This document shows, one piece after another, positions 40,531-53,645 of a stretch of 64,000 nucleotides of DNA; the stretch's first letter is position 1; every line of letters starts with the position of its first letter. This stretch comes from Aquarana catesbeiana. Taxonomy: Eukaryota > Chordata > Amphibia > Anura > Ranidae. Under the pieces are notes generated by a model. That model worked only from the letters and a program-made list of their open reading frames with translations. It had not been told where the DNA came from and did not search any database. Location of the stretch: assembly GCF_042186555.1 (NCBI RefSeq), contig NC_133324.1:219467145-219531144 (forward strand), given 5' to 3'. A program made the position numbers and the translations under genes.

Positions 40531-42704
40531 ATTCACTGGAGCCCCGATCACTCCTATTCATCCCATGTGATCGGAGCAGTACACAACCCGCCCACATAAG
40601 AAGCAGCAGCAGTAAGATGCTTTGCTTTGAGGGTTCTTCCTTAACTCCTCGAAACTGCGGGAGGAAAGTAGTGAGGGGAGATGTCATTTCCGATTGTAGA
40701 TTTAGCCCAGTGATGGGCTGCTGTTGTCCTCGGCTCTTAGATTCTGGGACACTGGGCAGGATGCGGCCATCCCTGGACAGCTTAGTAAAAAGCATGGCTG
40801 TCCTGGCAAATCGGGGACAGTTGGCAGGTATGATGTAATGCAAGATCATCATGGGTCCCCCATGCACCTGGGGCCCCTGGGCAGTGCCCATGCGTTAAGA
40901 CAGCCCTATACTACAGTGATTTTCAGCTTCCATAGGGATCAACCAGGTATGGCACATACATACATACTTACATTGGTCCAAGCTGGACAAATGTAACTAT
41001 GCAAAGAAAGCCATACCTAAACTTCAGATTTCAAATGAGGGAAGAAAGCTGCACGGCATGCAGGGGTCGACGTCTAAAAATATAGATTGTTGCAGCCTGG
41101 AGTTCTACTTTAACATTTATACATCTACAAACTATCTGCTGAAAAGATACCTTTATTGCTGACCTAGTCTTTACTATGCATACATCCACTCCAGTTTGAT
41201 AATCATCTCTGTTTTCTCACATACAATTATATAGGTACAGTATAGATACATTTTCAGGACTGCCAAATGACAGACAGTATTTCATAAATGGCACCATTGA
41301 AGGTTAAGTTGAATCATTTTTTTTTTGTAGGATTCAGTCTTGTTGCGTAAATATATTGTGGTGATAAATTGCTAAGTGGTTGTAAGAAAGTGAATTGACC
41401 CGTCTATTGCTGAGCAGGGCATGGCATGTATTCATCCAACTTTGCCAAACTCCAGTGATAACATGATTGAAATTGATCATCTGTTCCAGTTACTAACAAA
41501 AGAATCATTGTATGAAGCCAAGAAAAAAAAAGCTAAATGTGGCTAATGAAGGGGAAAAGAGCATTAGAGTATTACTATGTAACAACGCTTGTAAAGACCG
41601 AGATTAATAGACCACTAAGTTTAGCACATATTAGTGATCGACTATAAATTATAGTTGTAATATAATACATGCACATGTAAAAGGTGTAGCATTTTGCTAG
41701 CTGTTAAGTGACATTAAGTATTATGCTTCAGTACTCAATCCATTTTTTATTTAATTTATTTCAAATGTATAATAAAAAAAACTATTCAGACATATCAGTC
41801 TATTAAAAATCAGGTGCCTTACCGCACTCCAGGGCCATTTACACCTCGAATGCTATGCTGCTTTTTCATAACCTCACCATCGCTACACACAGAACAGGAG
41901 ATAGGAGGCTGATATGTTGGCTGATGGAGATACTATGCAATAAATGAAAAAGGACTTCAGTGGCTCCGTCCTATAAATAATGCTGACCTCAGCACTTAGT
42001 TTGCTTAAAGAGTAACTCCACTTTTGTTGAGAAAAAAACATGCCCCTCTGGGGGATCTATGCACAGTGTAAGGATTTTAATAAACTTTGTTGCACATTCC
42101 TACCTTTTTTTGATTCTGAAGAAATCCCTGTGTGTTTCTCTGTGTCCATGTGGAAAGTGAGTCTAATGGGAGTGGTTTCATAATTATCAATCAGCTGCTG
42201 CACTTGCAGGGGTCTAATAAGGAAAGCTGCAGGGTCTGCATCCCTTTAGATATGATTTCCTATTGGGAGTATCTCACCAAAAATTCAGTTTGTGTTGCAA
42301 GGAATGCCTGAAATCTGACTCCTAGTGCAGATTTCTGGGAAAATCAGTGAGCCAATCACACAAGCAGAAAATTATGTTTCTGGGCGGTGTTCTGTACACA
42401 TTCCTTGTACAGAACGCCTCCAGGTAGCCATATTGCATTGCATTTTACAGAAAATTACAGAGTTGCAGGTTGAAAAGGAAAGGTCATTTTAAATAACATT
42501 CAATTACAATATGATTTGAGTTGCAATTGTATATTTACTTTATTATAATTTTTTTTTATTTACTATTTTTTTCCCACAAATGTGGAGTCACCCTTTAATA
42601 TGTATCTTCCATGTCCAGCCTGTCATTGCTTATCATTAATCTGGTGATATATGCAGGAGAAGTGAAATTGAGTAGCTTCTGTTGTAAACTTTGAGGATGA
42701 ATTA
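40531..42704. other. no gene seen; decayed dispersed repeats
   Basis: TCCTATAAATAATG, AGAGTAACTCCACTTTTGTTG and similar phrases are typical of decayed dispersed repeats. No coding frame has a recognisable motif. Confidence 0.45.
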
Positions 42705-42712
42705 CTTCAAAT

Positions 42713-43961
42713 TAGTGTTAATTTGGTCAAAGAAAACGTTTTCGTCAAAGTTTTCGTCAGTGGCATTTTTACACTGACGAAAACGAAACGAAAAGTACAG
42801 CACATTTTTGTCCACTGACGGAAACTATAACGAAAATTGAATCCGTTTTCGTTAACTAACGAAAGCGGGACGAACATGTGAGGCAGGGACGTTTACCCTC
42901 ATGAACTAACTTCCAGTTTTCACAGAGCTCCGCCTGCTTTCGCTCCCAGCAAACAAGCGACTGTTTGCACTACCACTGCCAGAGACCAGAGCAGCACTGT
43001 GCATTACAGACACCCAGGCTTCCCGAGTCCTGAGTTTCCTGAAGAGAGTGTCCCACTACCGAGTCCCGACTCACGAGACAACCGCAAGCTAGGTGCCCAA
43101 GTCCAGAGCAGAGAGCAGAGCAGATTGTGAGTGTGTAGTACATTACAATTACAGTAGGCCTGAGGCCTCCCCTCGGACCACCATCCAGCACTGTGCGTGC
43201 ATTTCACGGGCCTCCTCTGACCACTGGCAGTGGCATCCAGGGCACTGTGCATTACAGGCCATCCCTCAGACCACCACCCAGCACTATGCAGCATTACAGA
43301 CCTCCTCTGTCCACTGGCAGTGGTATCCAGAGCACTGTGCATTACAGGCCATCCCTCAGACCTGAGACCACTGGCATGTTACAGGCCATCCTTCAGACCT
43401 GAGACCACCATCCAGCAGTCTGCAGCATTACAGGCCTCCTCAGACCATCATCCAGAGCAGTCTGCAGCATTACAGACCTCCTCAGACCACTGTCCAGAGC
43501 ACTGTGCAGCATTACTGTCCTCCTCAGACCACTGTCCAGAGCACTGTGCAGCATTACAGGCCTCCTCAGACCATCCAGAGCAGCTAAATCTGTATCTGTG
43601 AGTTTGTTCAAACCTTAATACCATAAATAATAACATGATATTAGATTTTTTTTACTCCAGGAGTATATAATGAGTTTGGAAATTCTAGAGAAATTCTTAA
43701 ATAATGCATTACAATTTAACTAAACACATTCGATTTTAGTTGACTAAAACAATTTTATTCGACTAAAATGTACTGGAGATTTTAGTGGACTAAAATACAA
43801 TGCCTAAAATGGGACTAAAACTAAAATGGCATTTTAGTCACAGACTATGACTAAAACTAAAACACTTGCAGAAGATTAAAATGGGTCTAAAACTAAAATG
43901 CCATTTAGTCCTAAGACTAAGACTAAAACTAAATCGAAATTTGCTGCTAAAATGAACACTG
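42713..43961. mobile_element. non-autonomous hAT element (1,249 bp) with 8-bp TSD
   Basis: CTTCAAAT is duplicated exactly on both sides (42705-42712, 43962-43969), the 8-bp hAT signature. Ends are TAGTGTTAATTT and, inverted, CAGTGTTCATTT. Subterminal regions are built of AAACGAAAACG-type (left) and GACTAAAACTAAAA-type (right, 43730-43945) repeats. The middle is a 42-bp minisatellite. No transposase frame is present. Confidence 0.85.
43170..43590. repeat. 42-bp minisatellite inside the hAT element
   Basis: Consecutive units such as CAGACCACTGTCCAGAGCAC..GCAGCATTACAGGCCTCCT are phased at 42 bp at the right end. Toward 43170 they become irregular. Open frames across it are artefacts of the period being a multiple of three. 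Confidence 0.85.
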
Positions 43962-43969
43962 CTTCAAAT

Positions 43970-45007
43970 GATTTCAGCTACACAGGTCAGCAAGGGTGTT
44001 TTTTAAGGTGTATTTATTACTTGTAAAATTAACATGTTGCCCAGATTATGCCCAACGAAGTATTCTGAGCGAGCATATCAAATCAAAGAAAGGGAAAGTG
44101 TTCTATGAAGCCAAACTATCATAAAATGTAAATTGGTGTGGTGAAAGTATTCCAGGTGGTACAGGGGAACAAATTCCCAAACACAGGTGTGAGGCTGTGT
44201 GCACTGTATGGTGAATACCGTGTAATGGCTTATATAAAGGTGCTATAACGTATCAAGCAAAAAACAGTAAAAAATCTAGTAATAAATAAAAAGTATGTAA
44301 GTGCATGAAAAAATTATTTTGCATAAAACATTTTTTGTAGATGAGTGAAAAAGTCCAAAGACTATACATTAAAAATAAAATAGTTAGTGTCCATATATCA
44401 AAAATAGCTCCCAAAAGTGACTGGTGCAAACTCAAAAAATGGTGGTGACAGTCTATCATGAATTCCAGTGCCAGAGGTATATAAGTGACTTTTTCATGCT
44501 CCCCTATCGTATTTGCACGCACCAGAATGCCTTACCCCTGCAGGGGTGAAAGGCCATTTTTAAAATATACTCCTATTCCTGGTGGCCCAATGCTGGGATA
44601 TTTCCTCCTCCACTGCCTGGTATGGACGATCGAATTTCCACCTGGAACCTTGGTCCCTCCTGGGGTGAGTAGCGTATAGTGGGGTATAAACAGGCTCCTA
44701 GTATTCCACTAGTGGTGTCCTCCCTCCACCACGAGCTTGGGGCATTCGGGTATCCACATGAAATTTAGTAAAAAGAACAGACCCTCATAGCGTACCACCG
44801 TAAAAACTATTAGTATTTTATTTAAAAAATTGTATAAGCAATAAATGCTAGTTTTAAAAGTGGGGAGCTCCAATTACTCCGGTTGCCATAAAAAAGATAA
44901 ACAAGACAGTCTCGGGGTCTGGACGGCGTGCGTTCCACAGACCGTGCCAAGAGAAACCGGAAGTGACGTAGTGCGTACCAAGTCCCGTCTGAGGAAAAAT
45001 GGGGCTC
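43970..45007. other. no gene seen; dispersed repeat ending at the L1 insertion
   Basis: AT-rich to 44470, then GC-richer. The last ~45 bp (TCTGAGGAAAAATGGGGCTC) are the left half of the repeat also at 17190-17310, resuming at 51243 after the L1 copy. Confidence 0.45.
44996..45007. repeat. 12-bp target-site duplication, left
   Basis: AAAATGGGGCTC recurs at 51231-51242, bracketing the L1-type element. Confidence 0.8.
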
Positions 45008-45143
45008 CTGGGGGCGTGACCAAGATGGCGACTGGGTCAGACGTCTAGGTGCAGAGCTCTGCAGCCACGGAGGGTATATTATCCTGTATATGTACCCAGA
45101 CCCGTGCAATCCTACTCCTGAGTTCATCTGAATGCTCAGGTAG

Positions 45144-45984
45144 ATGGTCTTGAAGCGCAAAAACCAACTAGGGAACAGACCGCAGCAGCGAGGGGGAGCT
45201 CCAGCTAAGCCTTCCGGCACGGCCGCTCACGTAGAGGGGACTTACAACATGGCGACACAAACCTCGGAGGCTGAACCGGCCCACACGGAGCAAGCCAACT
45301 TCTCGGCCCTAATGCAGGCAATCAACAGATGCCAAGCTGCCCTCAATTCTAAAATTAATTGACTCCCTGCATCTCGAGTTGGGTCTTATGAGGAAGGACT
45401 ATGACAAGATCCGCCATCGGATGGACGAGGCCGAGCGTTGCGTAGGAGACACTGAAGACTCGGTGCGGGACCACACTGCTACCCTGCATACGATCCAGGT
45501 GAGACTGAAGCACCTGAAGTCTATTGCGGAAGACGCCGAGAATCGCAACCGGCATAACAATCTCTAGATCATCGGTTTGCCTGAAGGGACAGAGGGCTCT
45601 AACACACTGGCCTTCACTGAGCACCTTCTCCACACGCTCTTCCCTCAGGCAGCCTTCTCCTCTTACTTTGTCGTGGAGAGGGCCCATAGAATGCCAACTA
45701 CTCGTGGTCCCCCGGCTGCACCTCCCCACACGTTCATTTTCAGGTTGATGAACTTTAGAGACCGCGACCTGATTCTTAGGGAAGCTCGGAAAATGGAATC
45801 CATCCGCCATGAAGCAGCCCGACTTATGTTCTTCCCGGACCTCTCGGTCGACACCCAGAGGCTCTGCAAATCCTTTGATGTGGTCAAGCTGTCCCTCCGC
45901 TCCCGGAATATCAAGTACAGCATGTTGTTCCCTGCATTAGAGGGTGGTCGATGGAGAAACCATCCGCTTTTTTACCTCGCCTGA
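45144..45984 (+). pseudogene. L1-type ORF1 protein, broken
   Basis: The ATG at 45144 opens MVLKRKNQLGNRPQQRGG, basic and low complexity. A coiled-coil follows (FSALMQAINRCQAALNSKI, then MDEAERCVGDTEDSVRD and VRLKHLKSIAEDAENRNR). The RRM-type core is IIGLPEGTEGS..FVVERAHRMP..FRDRDLILREARK, with a C-terminal part to about 45930. One shift near 45360 and an in-frame TAG at about 45565 interrupt it. ORF1p packages LINE RNA as a trimeric chaperone. Confidence 0.85.
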
Positions 45985-46776
45985 GGAAGCTGCACAATGG
46001 ACAGGTTCATTTTCTGTTCTCTAGGCTGGGCTGGGTTGGGCGGGCCTGACTCCATGTTTGGGCCACATGTGGGCCTTCTTCTTGGAAAACGGGATGCTAT
46101 GGAGGTGGGGGCGCCATTGAACGTTCACATGCTCTTGCTGCCATTATGGGATGGCCCCCCATGCCGCCTGATGGCAGAGGGCATTCCTAGGTCCCGGAGC
46201 TGCCGGAGTATAACAGGTCTCCCCATTGCCAGCATTGAACTCAATCTCTCCTATGTAGCCTATATGTTGGATGTACCTTTCATCTGCCCTGCCAATGTGC
46301 TGTACACTATGGATTTCCAACTCTGCCACTGCCCTAGCCTACATGATTCCATACACCTGTTACCAGCAACTACCTTTGACTGGGAAGTTCTTCACTGGAC
46401 AATAAATGTTTAAGTTTGTGCCCCTGGCTTTGCCAGGTGATACTAATCATTTGCATTCCACCCCATTGGCAGCATCTCTGCAGTACCCCTATGGTTAGAC
46501 TCGCCTACTGTTCATGACCCTAAGTGGTTTGTAACCATGTTTGCTTTTGGGATCCAAGTACATTCGAGTTAGGGTGAATGTACAGGGTGGGGGCGATGGG
46601 GATCATTTTACTGTTTTGTTTTCTTTATGTTCTAACTTGATTTTTGAAGGATCTATGTGGTGTTGCAGCCAGGACTGCGACCGCCATTTAAATTCCCGTG
46701 GTGGCTTCTCCCATTTGTGACTCTCCTTAGGGATTCAGGTGACTGGACCTTCCCTCATGCCTCTCTCCCTTTCTCC

Positions 46777-49700
46777 ATGGCCCCATTGACACTGATCTCA
46801 TGGAATGTCCGGGGGCTGAACTCCAAAATTAAACGGGCCCTAGTTTTCAAATTCCTTAAAAATTATTGCATATTGCAAGAAACACATCTTGTAGGGAGTA
46901 GAATCCTCAGCCTTATGCCCCGTACACACGGTTGGACTTTGTTCGGACATTCCGACAACAAAATCCTAGGATTTTTTCCGACGGATGTTGGCTCAAACTT
47001 GTCTTGCATACACACGGTCACACAAAGTTGTCGGAAAATCCGATCGTTCTATACGCGGTGGCGTAAAACACGTACGTCGGGACTATAAACGGGGCAGTGG
47101 CAAATAGCTTTCATCTCTTTATTTATTCTGAGCATGCGTGGCACTTTGTCCGTCGGATTTGTGTACACACGATCGGAATTTCCGACAACGGATTTTGTTG
47201 TCGGAAAATTTTATCTCCTGCTCTCCAACTTTGTGTGTCGGAAAATCCGATGGAAAATGTCCGATGGAGCCCACACACGGTCGGAATTTCCGACAACACG
47301 CTCCGATCGGACATTTTCCATCGGAAAATCCGACCGTGTGTACGGGGCATTAGGAAGCCATGGGTGGGACATTACTATCACGCCACTTATACCACTTATG
47401 CCAGGGGGGTTAGTATTCTCAATTAAAAAGCCCTACCTTTTGTACTAATGGACCTGCATCTGGATCCCGAGGGCAAATATGTAGTACTGCACGCTGTTGT
47501 CTCCTCACCAAAATAACTCAGCTGGTGGTAGCGGCCTACCCAACTGCTGCGGTGGTCTTGGCAGGGGACTTCAACATGGTCCCTTGTCCCACTATGAACA
47601 AAATGACTCCTGACATGGCCACAGACTCTCCACTCTCCCATTGGGTGGCTACCTTTGGCCTTACGGATGTTTGGAGATGGAAATTCCCCAGGGCTAGAGG
47701 ATACACTTGTAGCTCTGCCACACGTGCAGCTATGTCATGTATCAACCTCATGTATGTCAGCAGCCCTGTTCTGGCTAAGGTGCGGGAGGTGTCTGTCCTC
47801 CCTAGAGGTATCTCGGACCATGCCCCTGTCCTTTTGAAGTTACAAATTACGGTAACCCCATGTAACTGCTTGTGGCATCTTTCGAGATATTGGGTCTCAG
47901 ATGAGCAGGTTGAGCCAATGGTAGAATCAGCCATTTTGTCGTATTGGTCCGCTGAACCCTCTTCGGCACCGTCACCCGGTCGTTGGGAAGGTTTCAAAAC
48001 TTATATAAGAGGGCAGTACCAATCTGCTATTGACTCGGCATGCTGGTGTTTCTGGGCCTCACTCACCCAAGCTGAAGCCAACGCCCAGATGCTGGAAGCA
48101 CAATAAGTAATGAATGGGGAGGAGAGTCAGAGGTTGGATTTGTTTGCAGCTCTGAGGCTTTCGGCAGCCCAAAAATAATTACTCTACCAATCGCAGAGAA
48201 TGTTTGAACAGGGGGAGAAGACGGGGTGCCTGCTTGCATTGGCTTTCCAGGGAACAAATTATTTCTGCTCACATCACTAATATTAGGGATAGAACTGGGA
48301 GATTGTTGTCAGACCTTGGGGAAATTAACTCCTGCTTTGTTTCCTACTATGGGGGCTGTATTCCTCCGGGGTAGGCTACACTCCGGAGGAACCCCACTCC
48401 TTTCTGGATGCAATTGACTTCCCCATTTTGTCCGAGGAGGCCCGTTTGGAACTGGATGCCCCACTTACACTGGAAGAAATGCAGATGGCTGTGGCGTCCA
48501 TGCAAGTGGGTAAGACTCCTGGAGAGGGCGGCCTCCCGGCCGAATTCTTCAAGACCCATTGCGCCTCACTGGTGTCCAAATTTAGGGAGACTTTACTGAC
48601 GTCCCTTAAGGACTCTATGTTACCACCTTCTATGTTAAGGGCTGCTATTGTAGTCATTCCCAAGCCAGGGAAAGACCCGGAACTCTGCTCATCATACAGA
48701 CCTATTTCCCTGGTAAATCTCTATGCCAAAATCCTCACAAATGTACTAGCTAACCAACTCAATGCAGTGATACTTTCCCTGATACATGGGGATCAGACAG
48801 GCTTTATGCCAGGCAAGGGCACCGATATTAATTTAAGAAGGTTGTTCACGGTGATTGATTGGGTGGCTGGGGAGGGGGGGGTGGTGGTGGCCTCCCTGGA
48901 TGATGAAAAGGCATTTGACTCGGTGGAGTGGGACTATTTATGGAATGTAATGCATAGCTTTGGCTTTGGTCCAATATTTATATCATGGTTGCGGCTGTTA
49001 TATTCCAACCCGACGGCCAGGATTCGGACGAATGGCCTTCTCTCTGCATCGTTCCCACTCCACCGAGGCACTGGACAGGACTGCCCCCTCTCCCCGGCCT
49101 TCTTTGCTCTCGCTATTGAGCGATTGGCAATGCTGCTCTGATCTTCCCCTACAGTCACTGGTATATTGGTGCACCCCATTGTCGAAAAAGTGTCAATGTA
49201 TGCGGATGATACCCTCCTCTATCCTGACGACCCCCCGCAAATCCTTGACAGCTGCCCTGGCACTTATTGACTCCTTTGGTAGATTTTCTGGTGTTAAAAT
49301 CAACTGGGACAAATCAGTGCTATTTCCCTTAAATCAGACAGGACCTCCCCCTGATCTGCTGCCCCATCCAGTGGGTAGACAGCTTTAAATATTTAGGTAT
49401 CCAGATCCATAGACATCTGCATGGAGGCCAATGTTCGTCCGGTTCTACAGCGATTCCTTCAGAAATGTTCAATCTGGAAAAATTTGCCACTTACGCCAGT
49501 GGGTAGAGTATATTTAATTAAAATGTCCCTCCTCCCTAAATTCCTATATGAGTTTAGACAGACACCCATTAGTATTCCTAATTTTTTTTTACTAAACTTG
49601 ACCAAGCTATTAGCGCCTTTGGATAGCAGGTGTCAGTCCCAAGGGTGGCTAGATCCATGCTCCAACTTTCATTGTCGGAGGGGGGGCCTGGCACTGCCCC

Positions 49701-50859
49701 ATTTTAGGAAATATTATTGGGAGGCTGTCCTGGTGTCGGTGAGGTAGTGGTTTGCCCAGGATCAATCTAATCCATCGGGTGAACCTGGAGGCGGCCATAC
49801 TGGGGTCCTATTCTGAACTTAGCAACCTGGTATATCGGGGGCCTAGATCCAGTACACAAATTACCACCGCCATGAGAACCACGGTGCTAGTGTGGAGGCA
49901 GGTCTTGAGGCTTCTGGCTGAGCCACAAACATTTTCTCCTTATACACCCTTACCTCTCCTTATTACCCCTATGGGGTAATCCATCGTCTCACCTGGGGAC
50001 TGTGCCTGATCCGCAGCTGTGGGCCTGACATGGAGTGAGAATGCTGCGTGATATCATGCCTGAGGGGCGTTTCTTCAGCAAGCTGAAGAATAGATTCAGG
50101 CTTCCCCCCTGGATGTACTTTAGGTTCCTGCAGCTCCGGCATGCGGTTCGGACGCAGTTCCCAGGATCTATTACTGTGGCGCCCCATTCGGTTGAGAGGC
50201 TTCTTAAGGCCCATATTATAGATAGAACGCTATCCTCTATTTACCTCCGACTCACATGCGTGGGTGATGCTGGGGCTAGAAAGGCATTCCTGGCTTGGCA
50301 GCGTGACTTACCGGCCCTGACAGAGGAGGATTGGTCCGAGAGCCTCTAACAGTATATCCCTCTTATGATTTCAGCTAGGGATCGCTTCATACAGTTAAAA
50401 TTCCTTCATAGCCTCTGTGGTGTATAATACACCCTATCGGTTATGTATTATACCTCTAAAGATGTGTGCCCGAAATGTAAAGGGAAGGTAGGAAACTACA
50501 TACATATGGTATGGTCGTGCCCGCGCATACAGGAATTTTGGCAGGCTGTGGTTGCTGACATGAGCTCGATCAGTGGGGTGCCCCTTAAACTTGATCCCTT
50601 GGTCCTATTACTGGGCATGATGGATAACCTACCCACTACCACTCATATTAAAATATTTATCTTCTACACTGCATATTATGCTAGGAAAATTATCTTGCTT
50701 CAATGGAAGGCACCGGATCAGCCTAGGACTTCCGCCTGGAAGGAACTAGTCAATGTGACTGTCCCATTATACAAGCTTACATACATGGGTCGTAACTGTC
50801 CGAAGAAATTCTATCAAATCTGGTGGGCATGGGTGGAGGCCAGATGCCTCACAGTGTAG
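46777..50859 (+). pseudogene. L1-type ORF2: endonuclease, reverse transcriptase, zinc-knuckle
   Basis: It opens MAPLTLISWNVRGLNSKIKR and CILQETHL (endonuclease N and E motifs), then is cut by the MITE. It resumes with VVLAGDFNMVPCP (47540-47580) and RGISDHAPVLL (47803-47835). Reverse transcriptase: AAIVVIPKPGKDPE, SSYRPISLVNLYAKIL, GDQTGFMPGKGT, SLDDEKAFDSVEWDYL, and catalytic MYADDTLLY (49198-49224). The C-terminal zinc-knuckle is CPKCKGKVGNYIHMVWSCPR (50470-50530). Multiple shifts separate these blocks. Confidence 0.9.
46916..47349 (+). mobile_element. PIF/Harbinger-type MITE inside L1 ORF2 (434 bp)
   Basis: TGCCCCGTACACACGGT start with an inverted end. TTA is duplicated on both sides (46913-46915, 47350-47352). 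It differs little from 23000-23447. It splits the endonuclease frame between ILSL and the following HYYHATYT segment. Confidence 0.92.
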
Positions 50860-51230
50860 CCTCCTGCAGTGGTCCTCCTCTTCCCTCTTCCTTTCTGGCC
50901 CCCATCCCTCCTCGCCCCACTCTATTCCATGTCTTCTATATCCCTTTCCCTCTCCTCCTCTCTCTTGTTTCTAATAAACCCATACACCGCTTCCACTGTA
51001 CCCCTTGTTGGTCCAAAATGCAACTGCTATGCTATTGACTTTTGTTATGAGACAAGCCTGGAAGGCTTTTCCATTCTGTCCAAGTGAAACCCCTGTTGAA
51101 CAAACTTAACGTGTTCTGATGGTACTTTATAGACTTAAACATTGTTGTCTAATGTGACACCTGCTGTTATTCACATGTAACCTGATGATTTAACATAATA
51201 AACATTCCTTCTGTTAAAAAAAAAGAAAAG

Positions 51231-51242
51231 AAAATGGGGCTC
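51231..51242. repeat. 12-bp target-site duplication, right
   Basis: AAAATGGGGCTC as at 44996-45007, immediately after the A-rich tail. Confidence 0.8.
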
Positions 51243-51554
51243 TCACGAACAATGGTTCCGGAGATACGGGTCTCATTGTGCAGCCTGTCAAAAGCTACAT
51301 ACAGAGCGGCCAGTTTAAATACAAGCTGGAACACGCTGTTTGCAGCAGACTGAGAGGATGCGCTTACAGTGCCTCTTCTCACTTCTTGTCAGAGGCACTG
51401 AGCTCAATGGACAGCTTGGAGCCTTGGACCAATAGTAAAGGTCCCATTAGCCCCAGCATTCCAATAAAAATGCTGCAGTGGAGGCATGCCTCTCAGAAGG
51501 GACATGTTTCTAAAAGACAAATGCTGCCTTCCAGCCCAGCCCTCTTAACTAGAA
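51243..51554. repeat. right half of the dispersed repeat split by the L1 copy
   Basis: ATGGTTCCGGAGATACGGG, GTGCAGCCTGTCAAAAGC and ACATACAGAGCGGCCAGTTT match 17245-17312 with moderate divergence. Confidence 0.65.
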
Positions 51555-52415
51555 GGAAATAACATGGGTTTATGGGTATAAGATTTGCCCACATTCCCAC
51601 GTTTTTCTCAGTTAAGAGGGAGAAATAGAATCTGCTGCTGTTAAAAAGGTACTGTATAATCAAGCTAAATCATATATTATTATGCTATATGTTATAACAT
51701 AATTTGTTATTTATCTATTTACTGTGAAATTACTGGTTGGAAATTATAACTTCAAACTTCAGTAATTTGTCCTTTAAGCCACCTGCTTGAGTACAGTTTT
51801 TAAAAATATAGTAAATTACCTTAAAAACAATATATCATAATTATGTGTATATTACTTATGATAATTAACCCATTGCCACCCAGACCAATTCTGACATTTC
51901 TCTCCTACATATAATAATCATAATTTTTTGCTAGAAAATTACTCAGAACTCCCAAACATTATATATATTGTTTTAGCAGACACCCTAGGGACTAAAATGG
52001 TGGTCGTTGCAACTTTTTAAGTTACATGGTATTTGCGCAGCAATTTTTCAAATGCGTTTTAAAATAAATAAAAATCAGTTTCAGGAATATAAAAAAAATA
52101 AAAAAAAAACACCAAAGATAATCTTTTTGTATAATGTGAAAGATGTTACGCCAAGTAAATAGATACCTAACATGTCACGTTTTAAAATGGCACACACTCG
52201 TGGAATGGCGCCAAACTTCAGTACTTAAAAATCTCCATAGGTGACGATTTAAAATTATTTACAGATAACATGTTTAGAGTTACAGAGGAGGTGTAGTGCT
52301 AGAATTATTGATCTTGCTCTAACAATCGTGGCATATGTAACCTGTGTATATCTGGCTCTGATTCTAGCCAGTGCCTCACCAGCCACTGACCTCCCCGCAC
52401 ATCCCTAGTGTGTAC
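51555..52415. repeat. dispersed repeat copy B (empty-site paralogue of 22331-23535)
   Basis: Same order of blocks as copy A, but at GATCTTGCTCTAACAATCGTGG (about 52309-52330) the sequence is continuous where copy A carries the MITE. An AAATAAAAA-rich stretch lies at 52060-52110. Confidence 0.75.
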
Positions 52416-53645
52416 GTACGATGATAATTGGACCTCCATCTTTGGTCTATGGCCAGCTTTCGGGCTGATGTACAAGGGATGCATAAATTGCATTGCTTGC
52501 AGGGATTGAGCAAAATATTAGTTAATTTTGAATGATAACAAGGCTAAATGAATAACAATTATAATATAATATTTATAATAATAAATATTAATATTATTTT
52601 TGTATATAATTCTACTATAATATACAGTATATAACAAATATATTATTGTGATAATAATTGAAAGATAACAAGGGTAAAGCTAGCGGAAACGTCTCAGATA
52701 GGTCATAATGCATGTAGTATGGCTGGTGGATGATATAAAGGTCTATGTCTAATCTGTCCATTACATTAGCGTTTTATGTCTTAAAAATAACAGCAGATAG
52801 GTGGGTTTATAAGAGCTTACTTCTTATGATTGTATGAAGCAGTTTGTTGTAGCTGGTTCCTGGAAATATACTTAATTTGATATGTTTGAGATTTGCCAAA
52901 GCATTTGCCTTTGTTCCTTGTAACACTGTTATAGAAAATTCTTGGGATCGTAGAAAAAAATAAGTCAGTTAAGTCTGACTCAGAGTCCAAACAGATGATA
53001 ATAATTGTTGATGTTTTTATTTTTGTCAGTTTTCCTTATAATAGATTTGGACTGTATATGTTTGTGAACAGAGTACAACTGGATTCCTATTCCTATTGAT
53101 CTTTTCTACCTACTCTGCCACTTGTAGAAGTCCAGTATAATGGTAATATATTAATGACTATGATGCTGTAGCTGACAAAAACAATCAGAAATCAACATTA
53201 AAGCTCATCTTTGGGTAAAGCTTTTCCACGGCTCACCCATGCATGCAACCATTTTCTTTTCAAAAATGAACCTATGAGGCTATTTTTTGCTCACCTAACC
53301 CCACAGTCCATGTCCCTTGCTGACACCGCTTCCACCGTGAGCCAGCACTGCAGTCTTTGCCTGCGCCAAACTGTTTTCTCTTCGTGGCGTATTGAGAATC
53401 TGCAGTGTTCTTGAGCCTGAGAAGACCCTACCACTGGAGAGCCAATAGCAAGTGTCCATATCAGTCTGGAAGCAAGGTAAACACCTGAAGAAGAGCGCTC
53501 CTTTTCTACATTGATGTACATAGAAGACGCAAGACCAATCACCTGACTACTCATTTAAAGAAGTAAAAGGGGCTTTTATCTTAACTATTTTTTACAGTAA
53601 CATATCAATTAGAAGTGGTTGGGAGAGTTAAAAGAGAAGTATGGC
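52416..53645. other. no gene seen; AT-rich, with one dispersed repeat
   Basis: 52550-52700 is very AT-rich (ATAATATTATTTTT-type). 53200-53570 looks like a decayed repeat (CCACAGTCCATGTCCC, TCCACCGTGAGCC). No coding support. Confidence 0.4.

Larger units (their letters stand above)
45008..51230 (+). mobile_element. near full-length L1/Tx1-type LINE, plus strand
   Basis: It contains a 5' untranslated start (CAAGATGGCGACTGGG, 45021-45036), ORF1, ORF2 with endonuclease, reverse transcriptase and C-terminal zinc-knuckle, a short 3' region and an A-rich tail (51213-51230), all between 12-bp TSDs. Several frameshifts and stops, and a Harbinger-type MITE at 46916-47349, make it inactive. It shows the full layout missing from the copy at 7690-11350. 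Confidence 0.9.

Noticed and set aside
43093..43601. Several overlapping long frames with repeated His/Gln/Ser peptides
   Set aside because: They are translations of a 42-bp minisatellite whose period is a multiple of three, inside a hAT element.
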